A stretch of 15,054 bases of DNA from an uncultured Collinsella sp. (GTDB taxonomy: Bacteria; Actinomycetota; Coriobacteriia; Coriobacteriales; Coriobacteriaceae), in assembly GCA_900554135.1 (NCBI GenBank), contig USFU01000027.1:1-15054 (forward strand), written 5' to 3'. The notes below the pieces were generated by a model. It made no database searches and was not told the origin of the DNA. It worked only from the letters and a program-made list of their open reading frames with translations. Position numbers and translations under genes: made by a program. Below, piece after piece: positions 5,777 through 13,211 of this stretch (position 1 is its first letter; the number at the start of each line of letters is the position of its first letter).

Positions 5777-6789
5777 TGGCCGACATCCATATCCTTGTTG
5801 CCGACGATGCCGCTGGTCAGCGTCTTGACGCCTATCTGGGCGCCAATGACGGCTGCCCTACGCGCTCTGCCTGCGCGCATCTGATTGAGGGCGGTGCCGT
5901 ATGCGTCAATGGCGAGACCTGCCTGTCCAAAAAGTACGCCGTGCGAGCCGGCGACCGTATTTCGGTCGATTTGCCCGAGCCGCACGATCCCACCGATGTG
6001 ATTCCCGAGGCCATCCCGCTCGACATTCGCTATGAGGACGACTATCTCATTGTGCTCTCCAAGCAGCGCGGCCTGGTATGCCATCCTGCGCATGGTCATG
6101 AGAGCGGTACGCTCGCGAATGCCCTGGTCTTTCACTGCGGTATCGACCATCTGGGTACCGTGCAGGGCGAGGACCGCCCCGGCATCGTGCATCGCTTGGA
6201 TCGCGATACCTCGGGTCTCATGCTTGCGGCCAAGGACGACGACACCCAGCGCGCGCTCCAAAACCTTATCCGTACGCGCACGCTCGACCGCCGCTACATT
6301 ACGCTTGTTCACGGTCATATCGCCATGAATGAGGGCACCATTAACACCGGCATAGCCCGTTCTACCCGTGACCGTGTCAAGATGGCGGTTTCGGACGATC
6401 CTTTCGCACGCCAGGCCATTACGACCTTTAAGGTTCTCGAGCGCTTTGATTCCACGCGTTTTGACGACGGCTATACGCTCGTCGAGTGTCATCTGTTTAC
6501 GGGCCGCACACATCAGATTCGCGTGCATATGCGCCATATCAACCACGCCTGCGTAGGCGACCCGCTCTACGGCAAGTGCGATGCGCGCGCAGATCAGGGC
6601 CTGACCAGGCAGTTCCTTCATTCTTGGCGCGTGGCGTTTGACCATCCCGTGACGGGGGAGCGCATTGAGTGCCGTGACGAGCTGCCGTGGGACCTTGCCG
6701 CGGTTCTGGATGACCTGGCCCCGCGATCGCTCGGTCGCACTGCCGCCGGTGACGAAATCGTTCCGCAGCTCGGTCTTCTCGAAGCCTAG
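5776..6789 (+). CDS. rluD: RluA/RluD-family ribosomal large subunit pseudouridine synthase
   Basis: This enzyme isomerises uridine to pseudouridine in RNA, most likely in 23S rRNA. An N-terminal S4-type RNA-binding domain (about 15-62; GGAVCVNGE, VRAGDRISV) precedes the catalytic domain. The catalytic HRLDRDTSG at 139-147 places the nucleophilic aspartate at D142, and GRTHQIRVHMRH and GDPLYG are further family blocks towards the C-terminus. The ATG overlaps the lspA stop by one base, with AAAGGA at 5760-5765 as ribosome binding site inside lspA. The lspA-rluD pairing is common in Gram-positive bacteria (lspA-ylyB in Bacillus). The exact target uridines cannot be read from sequence, so the rluD symbol marks the subfamily rather than a proven specificity. 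Confidence 0.93.
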   Translation: MADIHILVADDAAGQRLDAYLGANDGCPTRSACAHLIEGGAVCVNGETCLSKKYAVRAGDRISVDLPEPHDPTDVIPEAIPLDIRYEDDYLIVLSKQRGLVCHPAHGHESGTLANALVFHCGIDHLGTVQGEDRPGIVHRLDRDTSGLMLAAKDDDTQRALQNLIRTRTLDRRYITLVHGHIAMNEGTINTGIARSTRDRVKMAVSDDPFARQAITTFKVLERFDSTRFDDGYTLVECHLFTGRTHQIRVHMRHINHACVGDPLYGKCDARADQGLTRQFLHSWRVAFDHPVTGERIECRDELPWDLAAVLDDLAPRSLGRTAAGDEIVPQLGLLEA

Positions 6790-6807
6790 CCAGTATTAGG
6801 TGGTTTC

Positions 6808-6837
6808 TTGAACTCGTTCACCCTACGGTAATATATA
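6808..6837 (+). promoter_or_regulatory. Promoter for the glycosyltransferase gene
   Basis: TTGAAC (6808-6813) and TATATA (6832-6837) are separated by 18 bp; an overlapping TAATAT (6829-6834) gives 15 bp. It lies in the 82-bp gap after the pseudouridine synthase gene and leaves a leader of about 28 nt. It starts a new transcription unit. Confidence 0.55.
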
Positions 6838-6871
6838 CGTTTGTTTACGTAACGCGTTCCTGGGAGCCTGC

Positions 6872-8167
6872 ATGCTCGCCTTTTTACAAACTAACACGCC
6901 CATCGTGATCTTCAACCAGATTGTCGTCACGCTGCTCACGGTCTGCTTCCTCTACCAGGTGGTCTTCTTTGTCATTGGCGCTCTTCGTGGCGAGGTCGCG
7001 CCTCCCAAGGCCAAAAAGCTCCACCGTTATGCCTTCTTTATTGCGGCGCATAACGAGGAGGCCGTGATCGCCAACCTCGTTCGCTCCATCAAGGATCAGG
7101 ACTATCCGTCCGAGCTCATCGAGGTCTTTGTCGTTGCCGACGCCTGCACCGACAACACCGCGCAGCTCGCGCGCGAGGCCGGTGCCATTGTTTACGAGCG
7201 CAATGACCTGGCTCGTAAGGGCAAGAGCTGGGTCATGGACTTTGGTTTCGATCGCATTCTCAACGAGTATCCCGACACGTTTGAGGGCTACTTTATCTTC
7301 GATGCCGATAACGTTATCTCCCGCGATTACGTCTCCAAGATGAATGATGCCTTTGACCAGGGCTTCCATGTGGTCACGAGCTATCGCAACTCCAAGAACT
7401 TCGGCAGTTCGTGGATTTCGTCTGCCAACGCCACCTGGTATCTGCGTGAGGCCCGCTTCCTTAACAACGCGCGTAATATCTGCAAGACGTCCTGCGCTGT
7501 CTCGGGTTCGGGTTACCTCATCTCCGCCAGTGTTATCGAGGGCATGCACGGTTGGCAGTTCCATACGCTGACCGAGGACATCCAGTTCACCACGTTCTGC
7601 GCCATTCACGGCATCCGCATCGGTTATGCGCCGGCGGAGTTCTTCGACGAGCAACCCGTGACGTTTAAGGCGTCCTGGAAACAGCGCATGCGTTGGACCA
7701 AGGGCTTCTACCAGGTCTTTTTTACCTATGGCAAGCATCTTGTCAAATCGACCTTCCGCTATCATCGCTTTGCCGCCTACGACATGTTTATGACCATCGC
7801 TCCGGGCATGCTGCTGTCCCTGATCTCCATGCTCGCCAACGCGACCTTCCTCATCGTGGGCGGGCTTTCGCACGGCTTCTTGGCCACCGAGGTCGAGATG
7901 CAGGCTTGTGCCGCCTCGCTCATTATGACCTTCGCGATGATGTACCAGACCTTCTTTATCCTTGCGTTACTTACGACCATCTTTGAGTACAAGCACATTC
8001 ACTGCGCGCAAAAGTGGCGTCTGGTGACCAACCTGTTTACCTTCCCGATCTTTATGTTCAGCTATATCCCCATCACGGTGGCTGCTCTGTTCCTAAAGGT
8101 CGACTGGGTCCCGACGCAGCACGCCGTCAACGTTACCCTCGATGAGGTCATGCAGGGCGCCAAATAA
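6872..8167 (+). CDS. Membrane GT2 family processive-type glycosyltransferase
   Basis: This 431-residue protein has an N-terminal membrane segment (about 10-38), a cytosolic GT-A domain and at least three C-terminal membrane segments (about 305-332, 346-372 and 387-408). The processive GT2 signature is complete: D90 (VVAD), the DAD nucleotide-sugar/metal site at 144-146, TED at 234-236 as catalytic base region, and QRMRW at 271-275. This is the layout of hyaluronan synthase, NodC, PgaC and cellulose synthase catalytic subunits, so it probably polymerises or transfers a UDP-sugar across the membrane. No partner (deacetylase, PilZ protein, exporter) lies beside it, so donor and product are unknown. 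The ATG at 6872 follows CTGGGAG at 6859-6865. It has its own promoter and a repeated-hairpin terminator directly after the stop, so it is monocistronic. Confidence 0.88.
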   Translation: MLAFLQTNTPIVIFNQIVVTLLTVCFLYQVVFFVIGALRGEVAPPKAKKLHRYAFFIAAHNEEAVIANLVRSIKDQDYPSELIEVFVVADACTDNTAQLAREAGAIVYERNDLARKGKSWVMDFGFDRILNEYPDTFEGYFIFDADNVISRDYVSKMNDAFDQGFHVVTSYRNSKNFGSSWISSANATWYLREARFLNNARNICKTSCAVSGSGYLISASVIEGMHGWQFHTLTEDIQFTTFCAIHGIRIGYAPAEFFDEQPVTFKASWKQRMRWTKGFYQVFFTYGKHLVKSTFRYHRFAAYDMFMTIAPGMLLSLISMLANATFLIVGGLSHGFLATEVEMQACAASLIMTFAMMYQTFFILALLTTIFEYKHIHCAQKWRLVTNLFTFPIFMFSYIPITVAALFLKVDWVPTQHAVNVTLDEVMQGAK

Positions 8168-8175
8168 CCACCACC

Positions 8176-8216
8176 AAAACCACCACAAAGGGGACAGGTC
8201 CTTTGTGGTGGTTTTT
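8176..8216 (+). terminator. Rho-independent terminator of the glycosyltransferase gene, copy 2 of the repeated hairpin
   Basis: AAAACCACCACAAAGG (8176-8191) pairs perfectly over 16 bp with CCTTTGTGGTGGTTTT (8200-8215) around the loop GGACAGGT. It ends in a TTTTT run and then GCTTTTG. It begins 8 nt after the stop codon. The arms are identical to those at 516-556. The loop differs only at its end (GGACAGGT here, GGACAGGCA there). Confidence 0.9.
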
Positions 8217-8247
8217 GCTTTTGTAATGCAGCTCGAGGAGGTGCTCG

Positions 8248-8670
8248 ATGGTCTATATCCCGTTTTGGATTTGCATCTTTGCCGGCGCGGCGATTGATGC
8301 CCGTGAGCGGCGGTTTCCGAATGCGCTTGCCGGAGCGTGTGCGGTGGCGGCATTAGCAGGCGTTTGGCTCGACAAAGGCGTTAACACGGCGCTTGACCAC
8401 GCTGGTCTTGCGGTCATCGTCTACCTTGCCCTTGTGTTGACTGAGTCCCTCTGGCGTCGTCTTCGCCAAACCTCGGGTATTGGCATGGGAGATGTCAAGG
8501 CACTCTTCGCGCTTTGCACGCTCGACCCTCTGGGCGGCATCGTGGCATTTGCCGTCGCGCTCCTGGTCCTTGCCCTCTCCTGCCTCTTCACAAAATCGCG
8601 CTCCCTGCCATTGCTCCCGTTTTTGGTACCGATATTTGCCATAATCGAGGTCGTGGGCTGTACTTTGTAA
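8248..8670 (+). CDS. Short A24 family prepilin peptidase
   Basis: This 140-residue polytopic membrane protein has the two aspartates of type IV prepilin peptidases. D17 lies in IDARERRFPN and D82 in the GxGD motif GMGDVK, with hydrophobic helices before, between and after them. Such enzymes cleave the leader of type IV pilins and related pseudopilins at the membrane. It lacks the N-terminal zinc/methyltransferase domain of full PilD/ComC proteins and is therefore like CpaA/TadV single-domain forms. A strong GAGGAGG (8235-8241) fixes the ATG at 8248. No pilin, pilus ATPase or Tad gene lies in the window, so its substrates must be encoded elsewhere. It is followed 31 bp later by the dGTPase-like gene and probably shares its transcript. 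Confidence 0.85.
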   Translation: MVYIPFWICIFAGAAIDARERRFPNALAGACAVAALAGVWLDKGVNTALDHAGLAVIVYLALVLTESLWRRLRQTSGIGMGDVKALFALCTLDPLGGIVAFAVALLVLALSCLFTKSRSLPLLPFLVPIFAIIEVVGCTL

Positions 8671-8701
8671 CCGATTGCGCATCCTTTTTAAGGAGCATGC
8701 C

Positions 8702-9949
8702 ATGGCAACTAATCAAGAAGCGGCCGTCATTAAGGCGCGCATGGACCGTATTCCCGCGGCGTTGTCGCCCGAACTCGTCGAGCGCATTTCCGCCGATCGT
8801 GCTTCGGGTGCCGTCAACCCGTATCGTTGCAACGACGACCAGGTCATTCGTCGTATTGATCGCGCTGCCGACAAAGGCACGCTTATGCGTCCGGCGTTTA
8901 TGCGTGATACCGAAAAGATTCTTCATCTTCCGGCGTACACGCGTTATGCAGGCAAAACGCAGGTCTTTAGCTTCCGTAGTAATGATGATCTGTCGCGCCG
9001 TGGTTTGCACGTGCAGCTTGTCTCGCGCATTGCGCGCGATATCGGTCGCGCCCTGGGGCTCAACTGCGATCTGATCGAGGCGATTGGTCTGGGCCATGAC
9101 TTGGGACACACGCCTTTTGGCCATGCGGGCGAGCGATTCCTCAACGATATCTACCACGAGCGCACGGGTCGCTACTTTTTCCATAACGTGCAGTCGGTTC
9201 GCGTGCTCGATGCGCTGTACGGCCGCAACGTGTCGCTCCAGACGCTCGACGGCGTCTTGTGCCATAACGGCGAATACGAGCAGCGCGTGTTTGAGCTCTC
9301 GGACATGGATTCCTTTGACCAGTTCGATCAAACGGTTGAGGACTGCATTGCCAAGGGCTATAGCGCAATTGAGCACCTACGTCCCATGACGCTCGAGGGC
9401 TGCGTGGTTCGCATCTCGGATATCCTTGCCTATGTTGGACGCGATCGCCAAGACGCCATTGCGGCGGGCCTGCTGGCGCCCGACGCCTTTGACGATGACC
9501 TGGGCGGGGCATACAACAGCTGGATCCTTACGCATGCCTCCATTGATATCGTCGAGCACAGCTATGGCAAGCCGCGCATCGAGATGAGTGAGGAGCTTTT
9601 TGAGGAAATCCGCCGAGCCAAGCGCGAGAACTACGAGAAGATCTATAGCAAGGGCGGCATTGAAGGCGACTCCGAAGCGGAGCTGCGCGAGGCGTTCGAA
9701 AAGCTCTACGACCGTTGCCTGCAGGATATAAACGAAGGCGACGAGTCCTCTTACATCTTTAAGCATCATATTTCGCGCATTGAGCAGCAGCTTTCCTACT
9801 ACGATCGCACCTATGCCTGGCAGGACGACAAGGATCAAGCGGTGATGGATTATATCGCGAGCATGACGGACGGCTATTTCTGCGAGCTGACGAGCAAGCT
9901 ATTCCCGGGCTTGAAGTTTCCACACCGTACCTATATTAACGAACGGTAG
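8702..9949 (+). CDS. dgt: Deoxyguanosinetriphosphate triphosphohydrolase-like HD-domain protein
   Basis: HD-domain dNTP triphosphohydrolases cut dNTPs, classically dGTP, to deoxynucleoside and triphosphate and so shape nucleotide pools. The metal-binding residues are present: H103 (HVQLVSRIAR), H132-D133 (GLGHDLGHTPFGH) and D240 (RISDILAYVGRD), with the additional conserved H136 and H141. An upstream segment TRYAGKTQVFSF resembles the Dgt N-terminal consensus. Length is 415 residues. The ATG at 8702 is chosen because AAGGAG (8690-8695) lies 6 nt upstream; a longer frame from TTG 8675 (adding MRILFKEHA) would put that site inside the gene. The stop codon lies in a small hairpin (CGAAC/GTTCG, 9940-9953). 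Nucleotide specificity is not readable; the Dgt-like name is safer than a strict dGTPase. Confidence 0.9.
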   Translation: MATNQEAAVIKARMDRIPAALSPELVERISADRASGAVNPYRCNDDQVIRRIDRAADKGTLMRPAFMRDTEKILHLPAYTRYAGKTQVFSFRSNDDLSRRGLHVQLVSRIARDIGRALGLNCDLIEAIGLGHDLGHTPFGHAGERFLNDIYHERTGRYFFHNVQSVRVLDALYGRNVSLQTLDGVLCHNGEYEQRVFELSDMDSFDQFDQTVEDCIAKGYSAIEHLRPMTLEGCVVRISDILAYVGRDRQDAIAAGLLAPDAFDDDLGGAYNSWILTHASIDIVEHSYGKPRIEMSEELFEEIRRAKRENYEKIYSKGGIEGDSEAELREAFEKLYDRCLQDINEGDESSYIFKHHISRIEQQLSYYDRTYAWQDDKDQAVMDYIASMTDGYFCELTSKLFPGLKFPHRTYINER

Positions 9950-9964
9950 TTCGTATATATTCGG

Positions 9965-9970
9965 TATACT
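9965..9970 (+). promoter_or_regulatory. Possible -10 element before rarA
   Basis: TATACT at 9965-9970 lies 40 bp before the preferred rarA start in a short AT-rich gap. No matching -35 hexamer is visible, so this is weak; rarA may also be read through from the dGTPase gene. Confidence 0.3.
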
Positions 9971-10009
9971 GTTGACGAGCAAAGCTTTTGATTGATGCAT
10001 GGGATGGCT

Positions 10010-11359
10010 ATGGACGACCTTTTTTCTGCCTCGACGCGCGAGCGTTCCTTTAAAAATGCGCCGCTTGCGGTTCGCATGCGCCCCAATTCGCTCGACGAGT
10101 ACGTGGGTCAGCAAAAGGCCGTGGGCAAGGGTTCGTGGCTGCGTGCCGCGATTGAGCATGACGTACTGTCGAGTGTGATTCTGTATGGGCCGGCCGGTAC
10201 GGGCAAAACGACGCTGGCCCACATTATCGCTAACCATACCAAGAGCGAGTTTGTCGAGGTCAGCGCCGTCACGGGTACTGTGAAGGACCTGCGTCGCGTG
10301 ATTGACGAGGCAAAGACGCGCCTGAATACGTATGACCGCCGTACCATCTTGTTCATCGACGAGATTCACCGTTTTTCGAAGTCGCAGCAGGATGCGCTTT
10401 TGCATGCGGTTGAAAACCGTACCGTCATTATGATTGGCGCCACGACGGAGAATCCGTACTTTGAGGTCAACTCGGCGTTGCTCTCGCGCGGTCGCGTGGT
10501 AGAGCTTGAGCACCTGAAGGACGAGGATATCGCCACGCTGATTGAGCGTGCACTCGAGGTACCGCAGGGTCTGAACGGCAAGTTCTCGGCCGATGAGGAT
10601 ACGGTTAAGTCCATCTGCACGCTGGCCGCGGGCGATGCTCGTTCGGCGCTCACGACGCTTGAGCTTGCGAGCGAGATTGCCGTCACGCGTCCCGATACCG
10701 AGGGAACGCCAACGCCGGCGGCGGGGGAGCGCTATCTCATCACCGTGGATGACGTTAAGATTGCCAACCCTCGTCGTGGTTTTTCGTATGATAAAAACGG
10801 CGACATGCACTACGACATTATCAGTGCGTTTATTAAGTCTATGCGCGGCAGCGACCCCGATGCCACCATTTATTGGCTTGCGCGCATGATCGATGCAGGA
10901 GAGGATCCCAAGTTTATTGCTCGCCGCATTATGATCCACGCTTCCGAGGACGTCGGCAACGCCGATCCGCAGGCGCTCTTGGTGGCACATGCCGCGTTTA
11001 AGTCTGCCGAGGTCATTGGCTATCCCGAATGCCGCATTAACTTGGCTCAGGCTGCACTCTATGTTTGCCTGGCGCCTAAATCTAACGCGTGCGAAGCCTC
11101 GATTGATGCGGCGCTGGCCGACATCCATTCAAGTGGGCTTCGCGAGGTGCCCAGCTACCTGCGCGATCGCCATCGCCCGGGCAGCGATGAGTACGGTGTG
11201 TACAAGTATCCGCATGATTATCCCGAAGGCTGGGTCGACCAGCGGTATTTGCCCGAAGGGTTGGAGCGCGGCGCGTTCTGGCAGCCTGCGGGCCGCGGTT
11301 GGGAAGAGTGGCGCGTAGAGCAAAGCGAGCGCGACCGTAACGGTAACGCTCCCAAGTAG
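10010..11359 (+). CDS. rarA: Replication-associated recombination protein A (RarA/MgsA), AAA+ ATPase
   Basis: RarA is a clamp-loader-like AAA+ ATPase that acts at stalled replication forks and interacts with the replication machinery. Numbering from MDDLF, the Walker A motif GPAGTGKT is at 60-67, Walker B ILFIDE at 113-118, sensor 1 GATTENP at 143-149 and the arginine finger at R160 (LLSRGRV). The C-terminal tetramerisation region is recognisable (RGSDPDATIYWLARM, EDVGNADPQAL, YPHDYPEGW). The 449-residue length fits the family. Start choice is uncertain: ATG 10010 gives the family-typical MDDLFSAS opening, but ATG 9995 or 10004 (or TTG 9992) would add five or fewer residues of unknown value, and no candidate has a strong ribosome binding site. 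Confidence 0.95.
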   Translation: MDDLFSASTRERSFKNAPLAVRMRPNSLDEYVGQQKAVGKGSWLRAAIEHDVLSSVILYGPAGTGKTTLAHIIANHTKSEFVEVSAVTGTVKDLRRVIDEAKTRLNTYDRRTILFIDEIHRFSKSQQDALLHAVENRTVIMIGATTENPYFEVNSALLSRGRVVELEHLKDEDIATLIERALEVPQGLNGKFSADEDTVKSICTLAAGDARSALTTLELASEIAVTRPDTEGTPTPAAGERYLITVDDVKIANPRRGFSYDKNGDMHYDIISAFIKSMRGSDPDATIYWLARMIDAGEDPKFIARRIMIHASEDVGNADPQALLVAHAAFKSAEVIGYPECRINLAQAALYVCLAPKSNACEASIDAALADIHSSGLREVPSYLRDRHRPGSDEYGVYKYPHDYPEGWVDQRYLPEGLERGAFWQPAGRGWEEWRVEQSERDRNGNAPK

Positions 11360-11454
11360 GTCATTGGCACCTCGCACATTCCCTTTGGGTATCTTTCCTC
11401 TTGTTTGGGGTACCATGAAAAGCGTCTGTATTTCGATTCCTTCGGGAGGCTTGT

Positions 11455-12048
11455 ATGAGTCCCATTCAAATCGCCCTGCTGCTGCTCGCCGTTGCCGGCG
11501 TGTGGGCTGTTATCGAGCTCGCGCTCACACTGCGCAAGACCCGCACTGTCGTTGACTCACTCGATAAGACGGTGAGCGACCTTAACAGCACGCTCGCCGA
11601 GGCGCAGCCCGTGGTAGCAAAGCTCGATGGCGCTGTCGACGAGCTTACGCCGGCACTTGCCCAGATGGAGCCGCTGCTCAAGTCGAGCAAGACTGCCGTT
11701 GACGCCCTGACGTCCAACCTCGTTGAGGTTGAGGCGGTCGTTCGCGACATCTCCGAGGTTACGGGCAGCGTGGCCGAGGCCAGCAATGCCGTATCGAGCG
11801 TGACCGACTCTGCGGCTGGTGCCGTGCAGAAGCTCTTCAATAAGGTGAAGGCTCCTGCAGCCGACGCCGATCGCAAGCTCGCCGCTGCCGCCGTCGAGGC
11901 CGAGCAGCCTACCGAGCGCGTTCTGATTGGTGAGGCTGAGGACGAGGCCGCCGATGGTGCGGATGCGGCTCATAAGTCCGCAGCCAAGCCTGCTCAGTAT
12001 TACACCTATACGCCCGCCGAGACCTCCGAGGAGTCCTGCGATGAGTAG
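11455..12048 (+). CDS. DUF948 / YtxG-like membrane-anchored coiled-coil protein
   Basis: This 197-residue protein has one N-terminal membrane segment (about 4-25). A long helical region (about 30-130) of heptad-like repeats rich in V, L, A, S and D follows, then an alanine- and glutamate-rich, low-complexity C-terminus. This is the DUF948 layout; Bacillus YtxG, a sigma-B-controlled general stress protein, is a known member, and no biochemical activity is established. GGGAGG (11444-11449) sits 5 nt before the ATG. It is the first gene of a tight operon with an anti-sigma-like protein, a SigB-family sigma factor and an AI-2E transporter. Its last 8 bases overlap the next gene. The context suggests a role in envelope stress signalling, but that is inference. 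Confidence 0.75.
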   Translation: MSPIQIALLLLAVAGVWAVIELALTLRKTRTVVDSLDKTVSDLNSTLAEAQPVVAKLDGAVDELTPALAQMEPLLKSSKTAVDALTSNLVEVEAVVRDISEVTGSVAEASNAVSSVTDSAAGAVQKLFNKVKAPAADADRKLAAAAVEAEQPTERVLIGEAEDEAADGADAAHKSAAKPAQYYTYTPAETSEESCDE

Positions 12049-12418
12049 CGAAGCAACCTGCCCCATTACGCTGAGCGTTGCCGGTGATCCGCGTCTCGCG
12101 CGCTTGGTGCGCATGACTGCCGCCAACGTCGGCGCCCTGTGCTCTATGTCCGTCGATCGCATCGAGGATATTCGTATGGCTGCCGAGGAAGCCTTCATCT
12201 TTGGATGCACGGCCGTTGATTCCGACGATATTTCGATCAAATTCGATGTCGACGAATCGCATGTGGGCATGACCTTTACCTTTGGCGACCAGGCGACTGT
12301 CGATGAGGATGACCAGGCTGCCGTATATGCCGAGCTCATTTTGGCGAGCGTGTGCGATTCCTACGAAAAGACCGTGGCGCCCCTAACGCTTTCCCTCGAC
12401 CTCAAGGCGGATATCTAA
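12041..12418 (+). CDS. Degenerate RsbW/SpoIIAB-like anti-sigma factor (HATPase_c_2 fold)
   Basis: This 125-residue protein starts at ATG 12041 inside the end of the previous gene, with GAGGAG (12028-12033) 7 nt upstream. The pattern PRLARLVRMTA...IEDIRMAAEEAF and the final ASVCDSYEKT...LTLSLDLK segment match the RsbW/SpoIIAB-type GHKL kinase fold. It lies one base before a SigB-family sigma gene, the usual partner arrangement. In active anti-sigma kinases the helix reads E-x-x-x-N, and the Asn binds Mg-ATP. Here the equivalent of Asn is F54 (E50-A-F-I-F54), and no DxGxG-type G1 box is visible. So it may bind the sigma factor without phosphorylating an RsbV partner. No RsbV gene is in the window. 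Length and fold are recognisable, but the pairwise similarity is weak. Confidence 0.7.
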   Translation: MSSEATCPITLSVAGDPRLARLVRMTAANVGALCSMSVDRIEDIRMAAEEAFIFGCTAVDSDDISIKFDVDESHVGMTFTFGDQATVDEDDQAAVYAELILASVCDSYEKTVAPLTLSLDLKADI

Positions 12419-12419
12419 T

Positions 12420-13211
12420 ATGACCGAACGTTCCCGGAGCGGCAAGACCGCTTGGGACAAGGAGAAAACCCGCGAGCTGTTTCGTCGTTATAAGGAGACC
12501 GGTGATCCGGATGCCCGCGAGCAGCTCGTCATGTCCCATATGAACCTGGTAAGGTTTCTTGCCAACAAATTTAAGAATCGCGGCGAGCCGCTCGATGACC
12601 TTTTGCAGGTCGGCTATCTTGGCCTGCTTAAAGCGATTGATCGTTTTGACCCTGAGCGCGGGCTCGAGTTCACGACGTTTGCCACGCCCACCATTCTGGG
12701 CGAGATTAAGCGCCACTTCCGCGACAAGGGCTGGAGCGTGCGCGTGCCCCGTCGCTTGCAGGAGCTCTCTGCCAAGGTCAACCAGGCTACCGACAAGCTC
12801 ACCAACGAGCTTCAGCGTTCGCCCAAGGTTGAGGAAATTGCCGATTACCTGGGCGTGACCGTCGACGAGGTGCTCGAAGCCATGGAATCGTCCTCGGCCT
12901 ACACCTCGGTGCCCATCGAGGCCCCCGGTGCGTCCGATTCCGACGATGCGCCTTCGATTCTCGATCGCTACGCCGACGACGACAACGAGCTCGACTTTAC
13001 CGACGATCGCCTGGTAATCGAGGAAGCCATCCGCGATTTCTCCCCTCGCGAGCGCGAGGTTATCGAGCTGCGCTTCGTAAAGGGCATGACCCAGATCGAG
13101 ATTGCCAAGAAGCTGGGCATCTCGCAGGTGCAGGTCTCGCGCCTGCTGCGCCGTACCCTTAAGAAGATTCAAGACAAGATTGACCCCGACGGAGTGATGG
13201 TTCGTTCATGA
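12420..13211 (+). CDS. sigB: RNA polymerase sigma factor, SigB/SigF/SigG family (group 3)
   Basis: This 263-residue sigma-70 family protein lacks region 1.1. Region 2 is clear at about 33-110 (LVMSHMNLVRFLANKF, DDLLQVGYLGLLKAIDRFD, FTTFATPTILGEIKRHFRDKG), followed by VRVPRRLQE, region 3 at 115-160 and an acidic linker. Region 4, at about 205-250, holds the DNA-binding helix-turn-helix TQIEIAKKLGISQVQVSRL. This is the stress/sporulation sigma family, normally restrained by an RsbW-type protein such as the one encoded one base upstream (TAATATG junction). The ribosome binding site is weak (AAGG at 12404), so translation is probably coupled to the upstream gene. The 3' end overlaps the transporter gene by 4 nt (ATGA). 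Whether it is a general stress factor in this organism cannot be read from sequence. Confidence 0.93.
   Translation: MTERSRSGKTAWDKEKTRELFRRYKETGDPDAREQLVMSHMNLVRFLANKFKNRGEPLDDLLQVGYLGLLKAIDRFDPERGLEFTTFATPTILGEIKRHFRDKGWSVRVPRRLQELSAKVNQATDKLTNELQRSPKVEEIADYLGVTVDEVLEAMESSSAYTSVPIEAPGASDSDDAPSILDRYADDDNELDFTDDRLVIEEAIRDFSPREREVIELRFVKGMTQIEIAKKLGISQVQVSRLLRRTLKKIQDKIDPDGVMVRS

Noticed and set aside
8168..8186. CCACCACCAAAACCACCAC short tandem repeat as a possible CRISPR or VNTR
   Set aside because: Only one to two units, explained by the hairpin arm and its flank.
8675..8701. Longer N-terminus for the dGTPase-like protein from TTG 8675
   Set aside because: The AAGGAG at 8690-8695 sits in exactly the right place for ATG 8702 and would otherwise be coding.
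9899..11128. 409-codon minus-strand frame across rarA
   Set aside because: Antisense shadow; rarA has complete Walker and sensor motifs.
11927..12040. Longer start for the anti-sigma-like gene
   Set aside because: It would overlap the DUF948 gene by more than 120 bases, the added residues are low-complexity R/P/S text, and ATG 12041 has a good GAGGAG.
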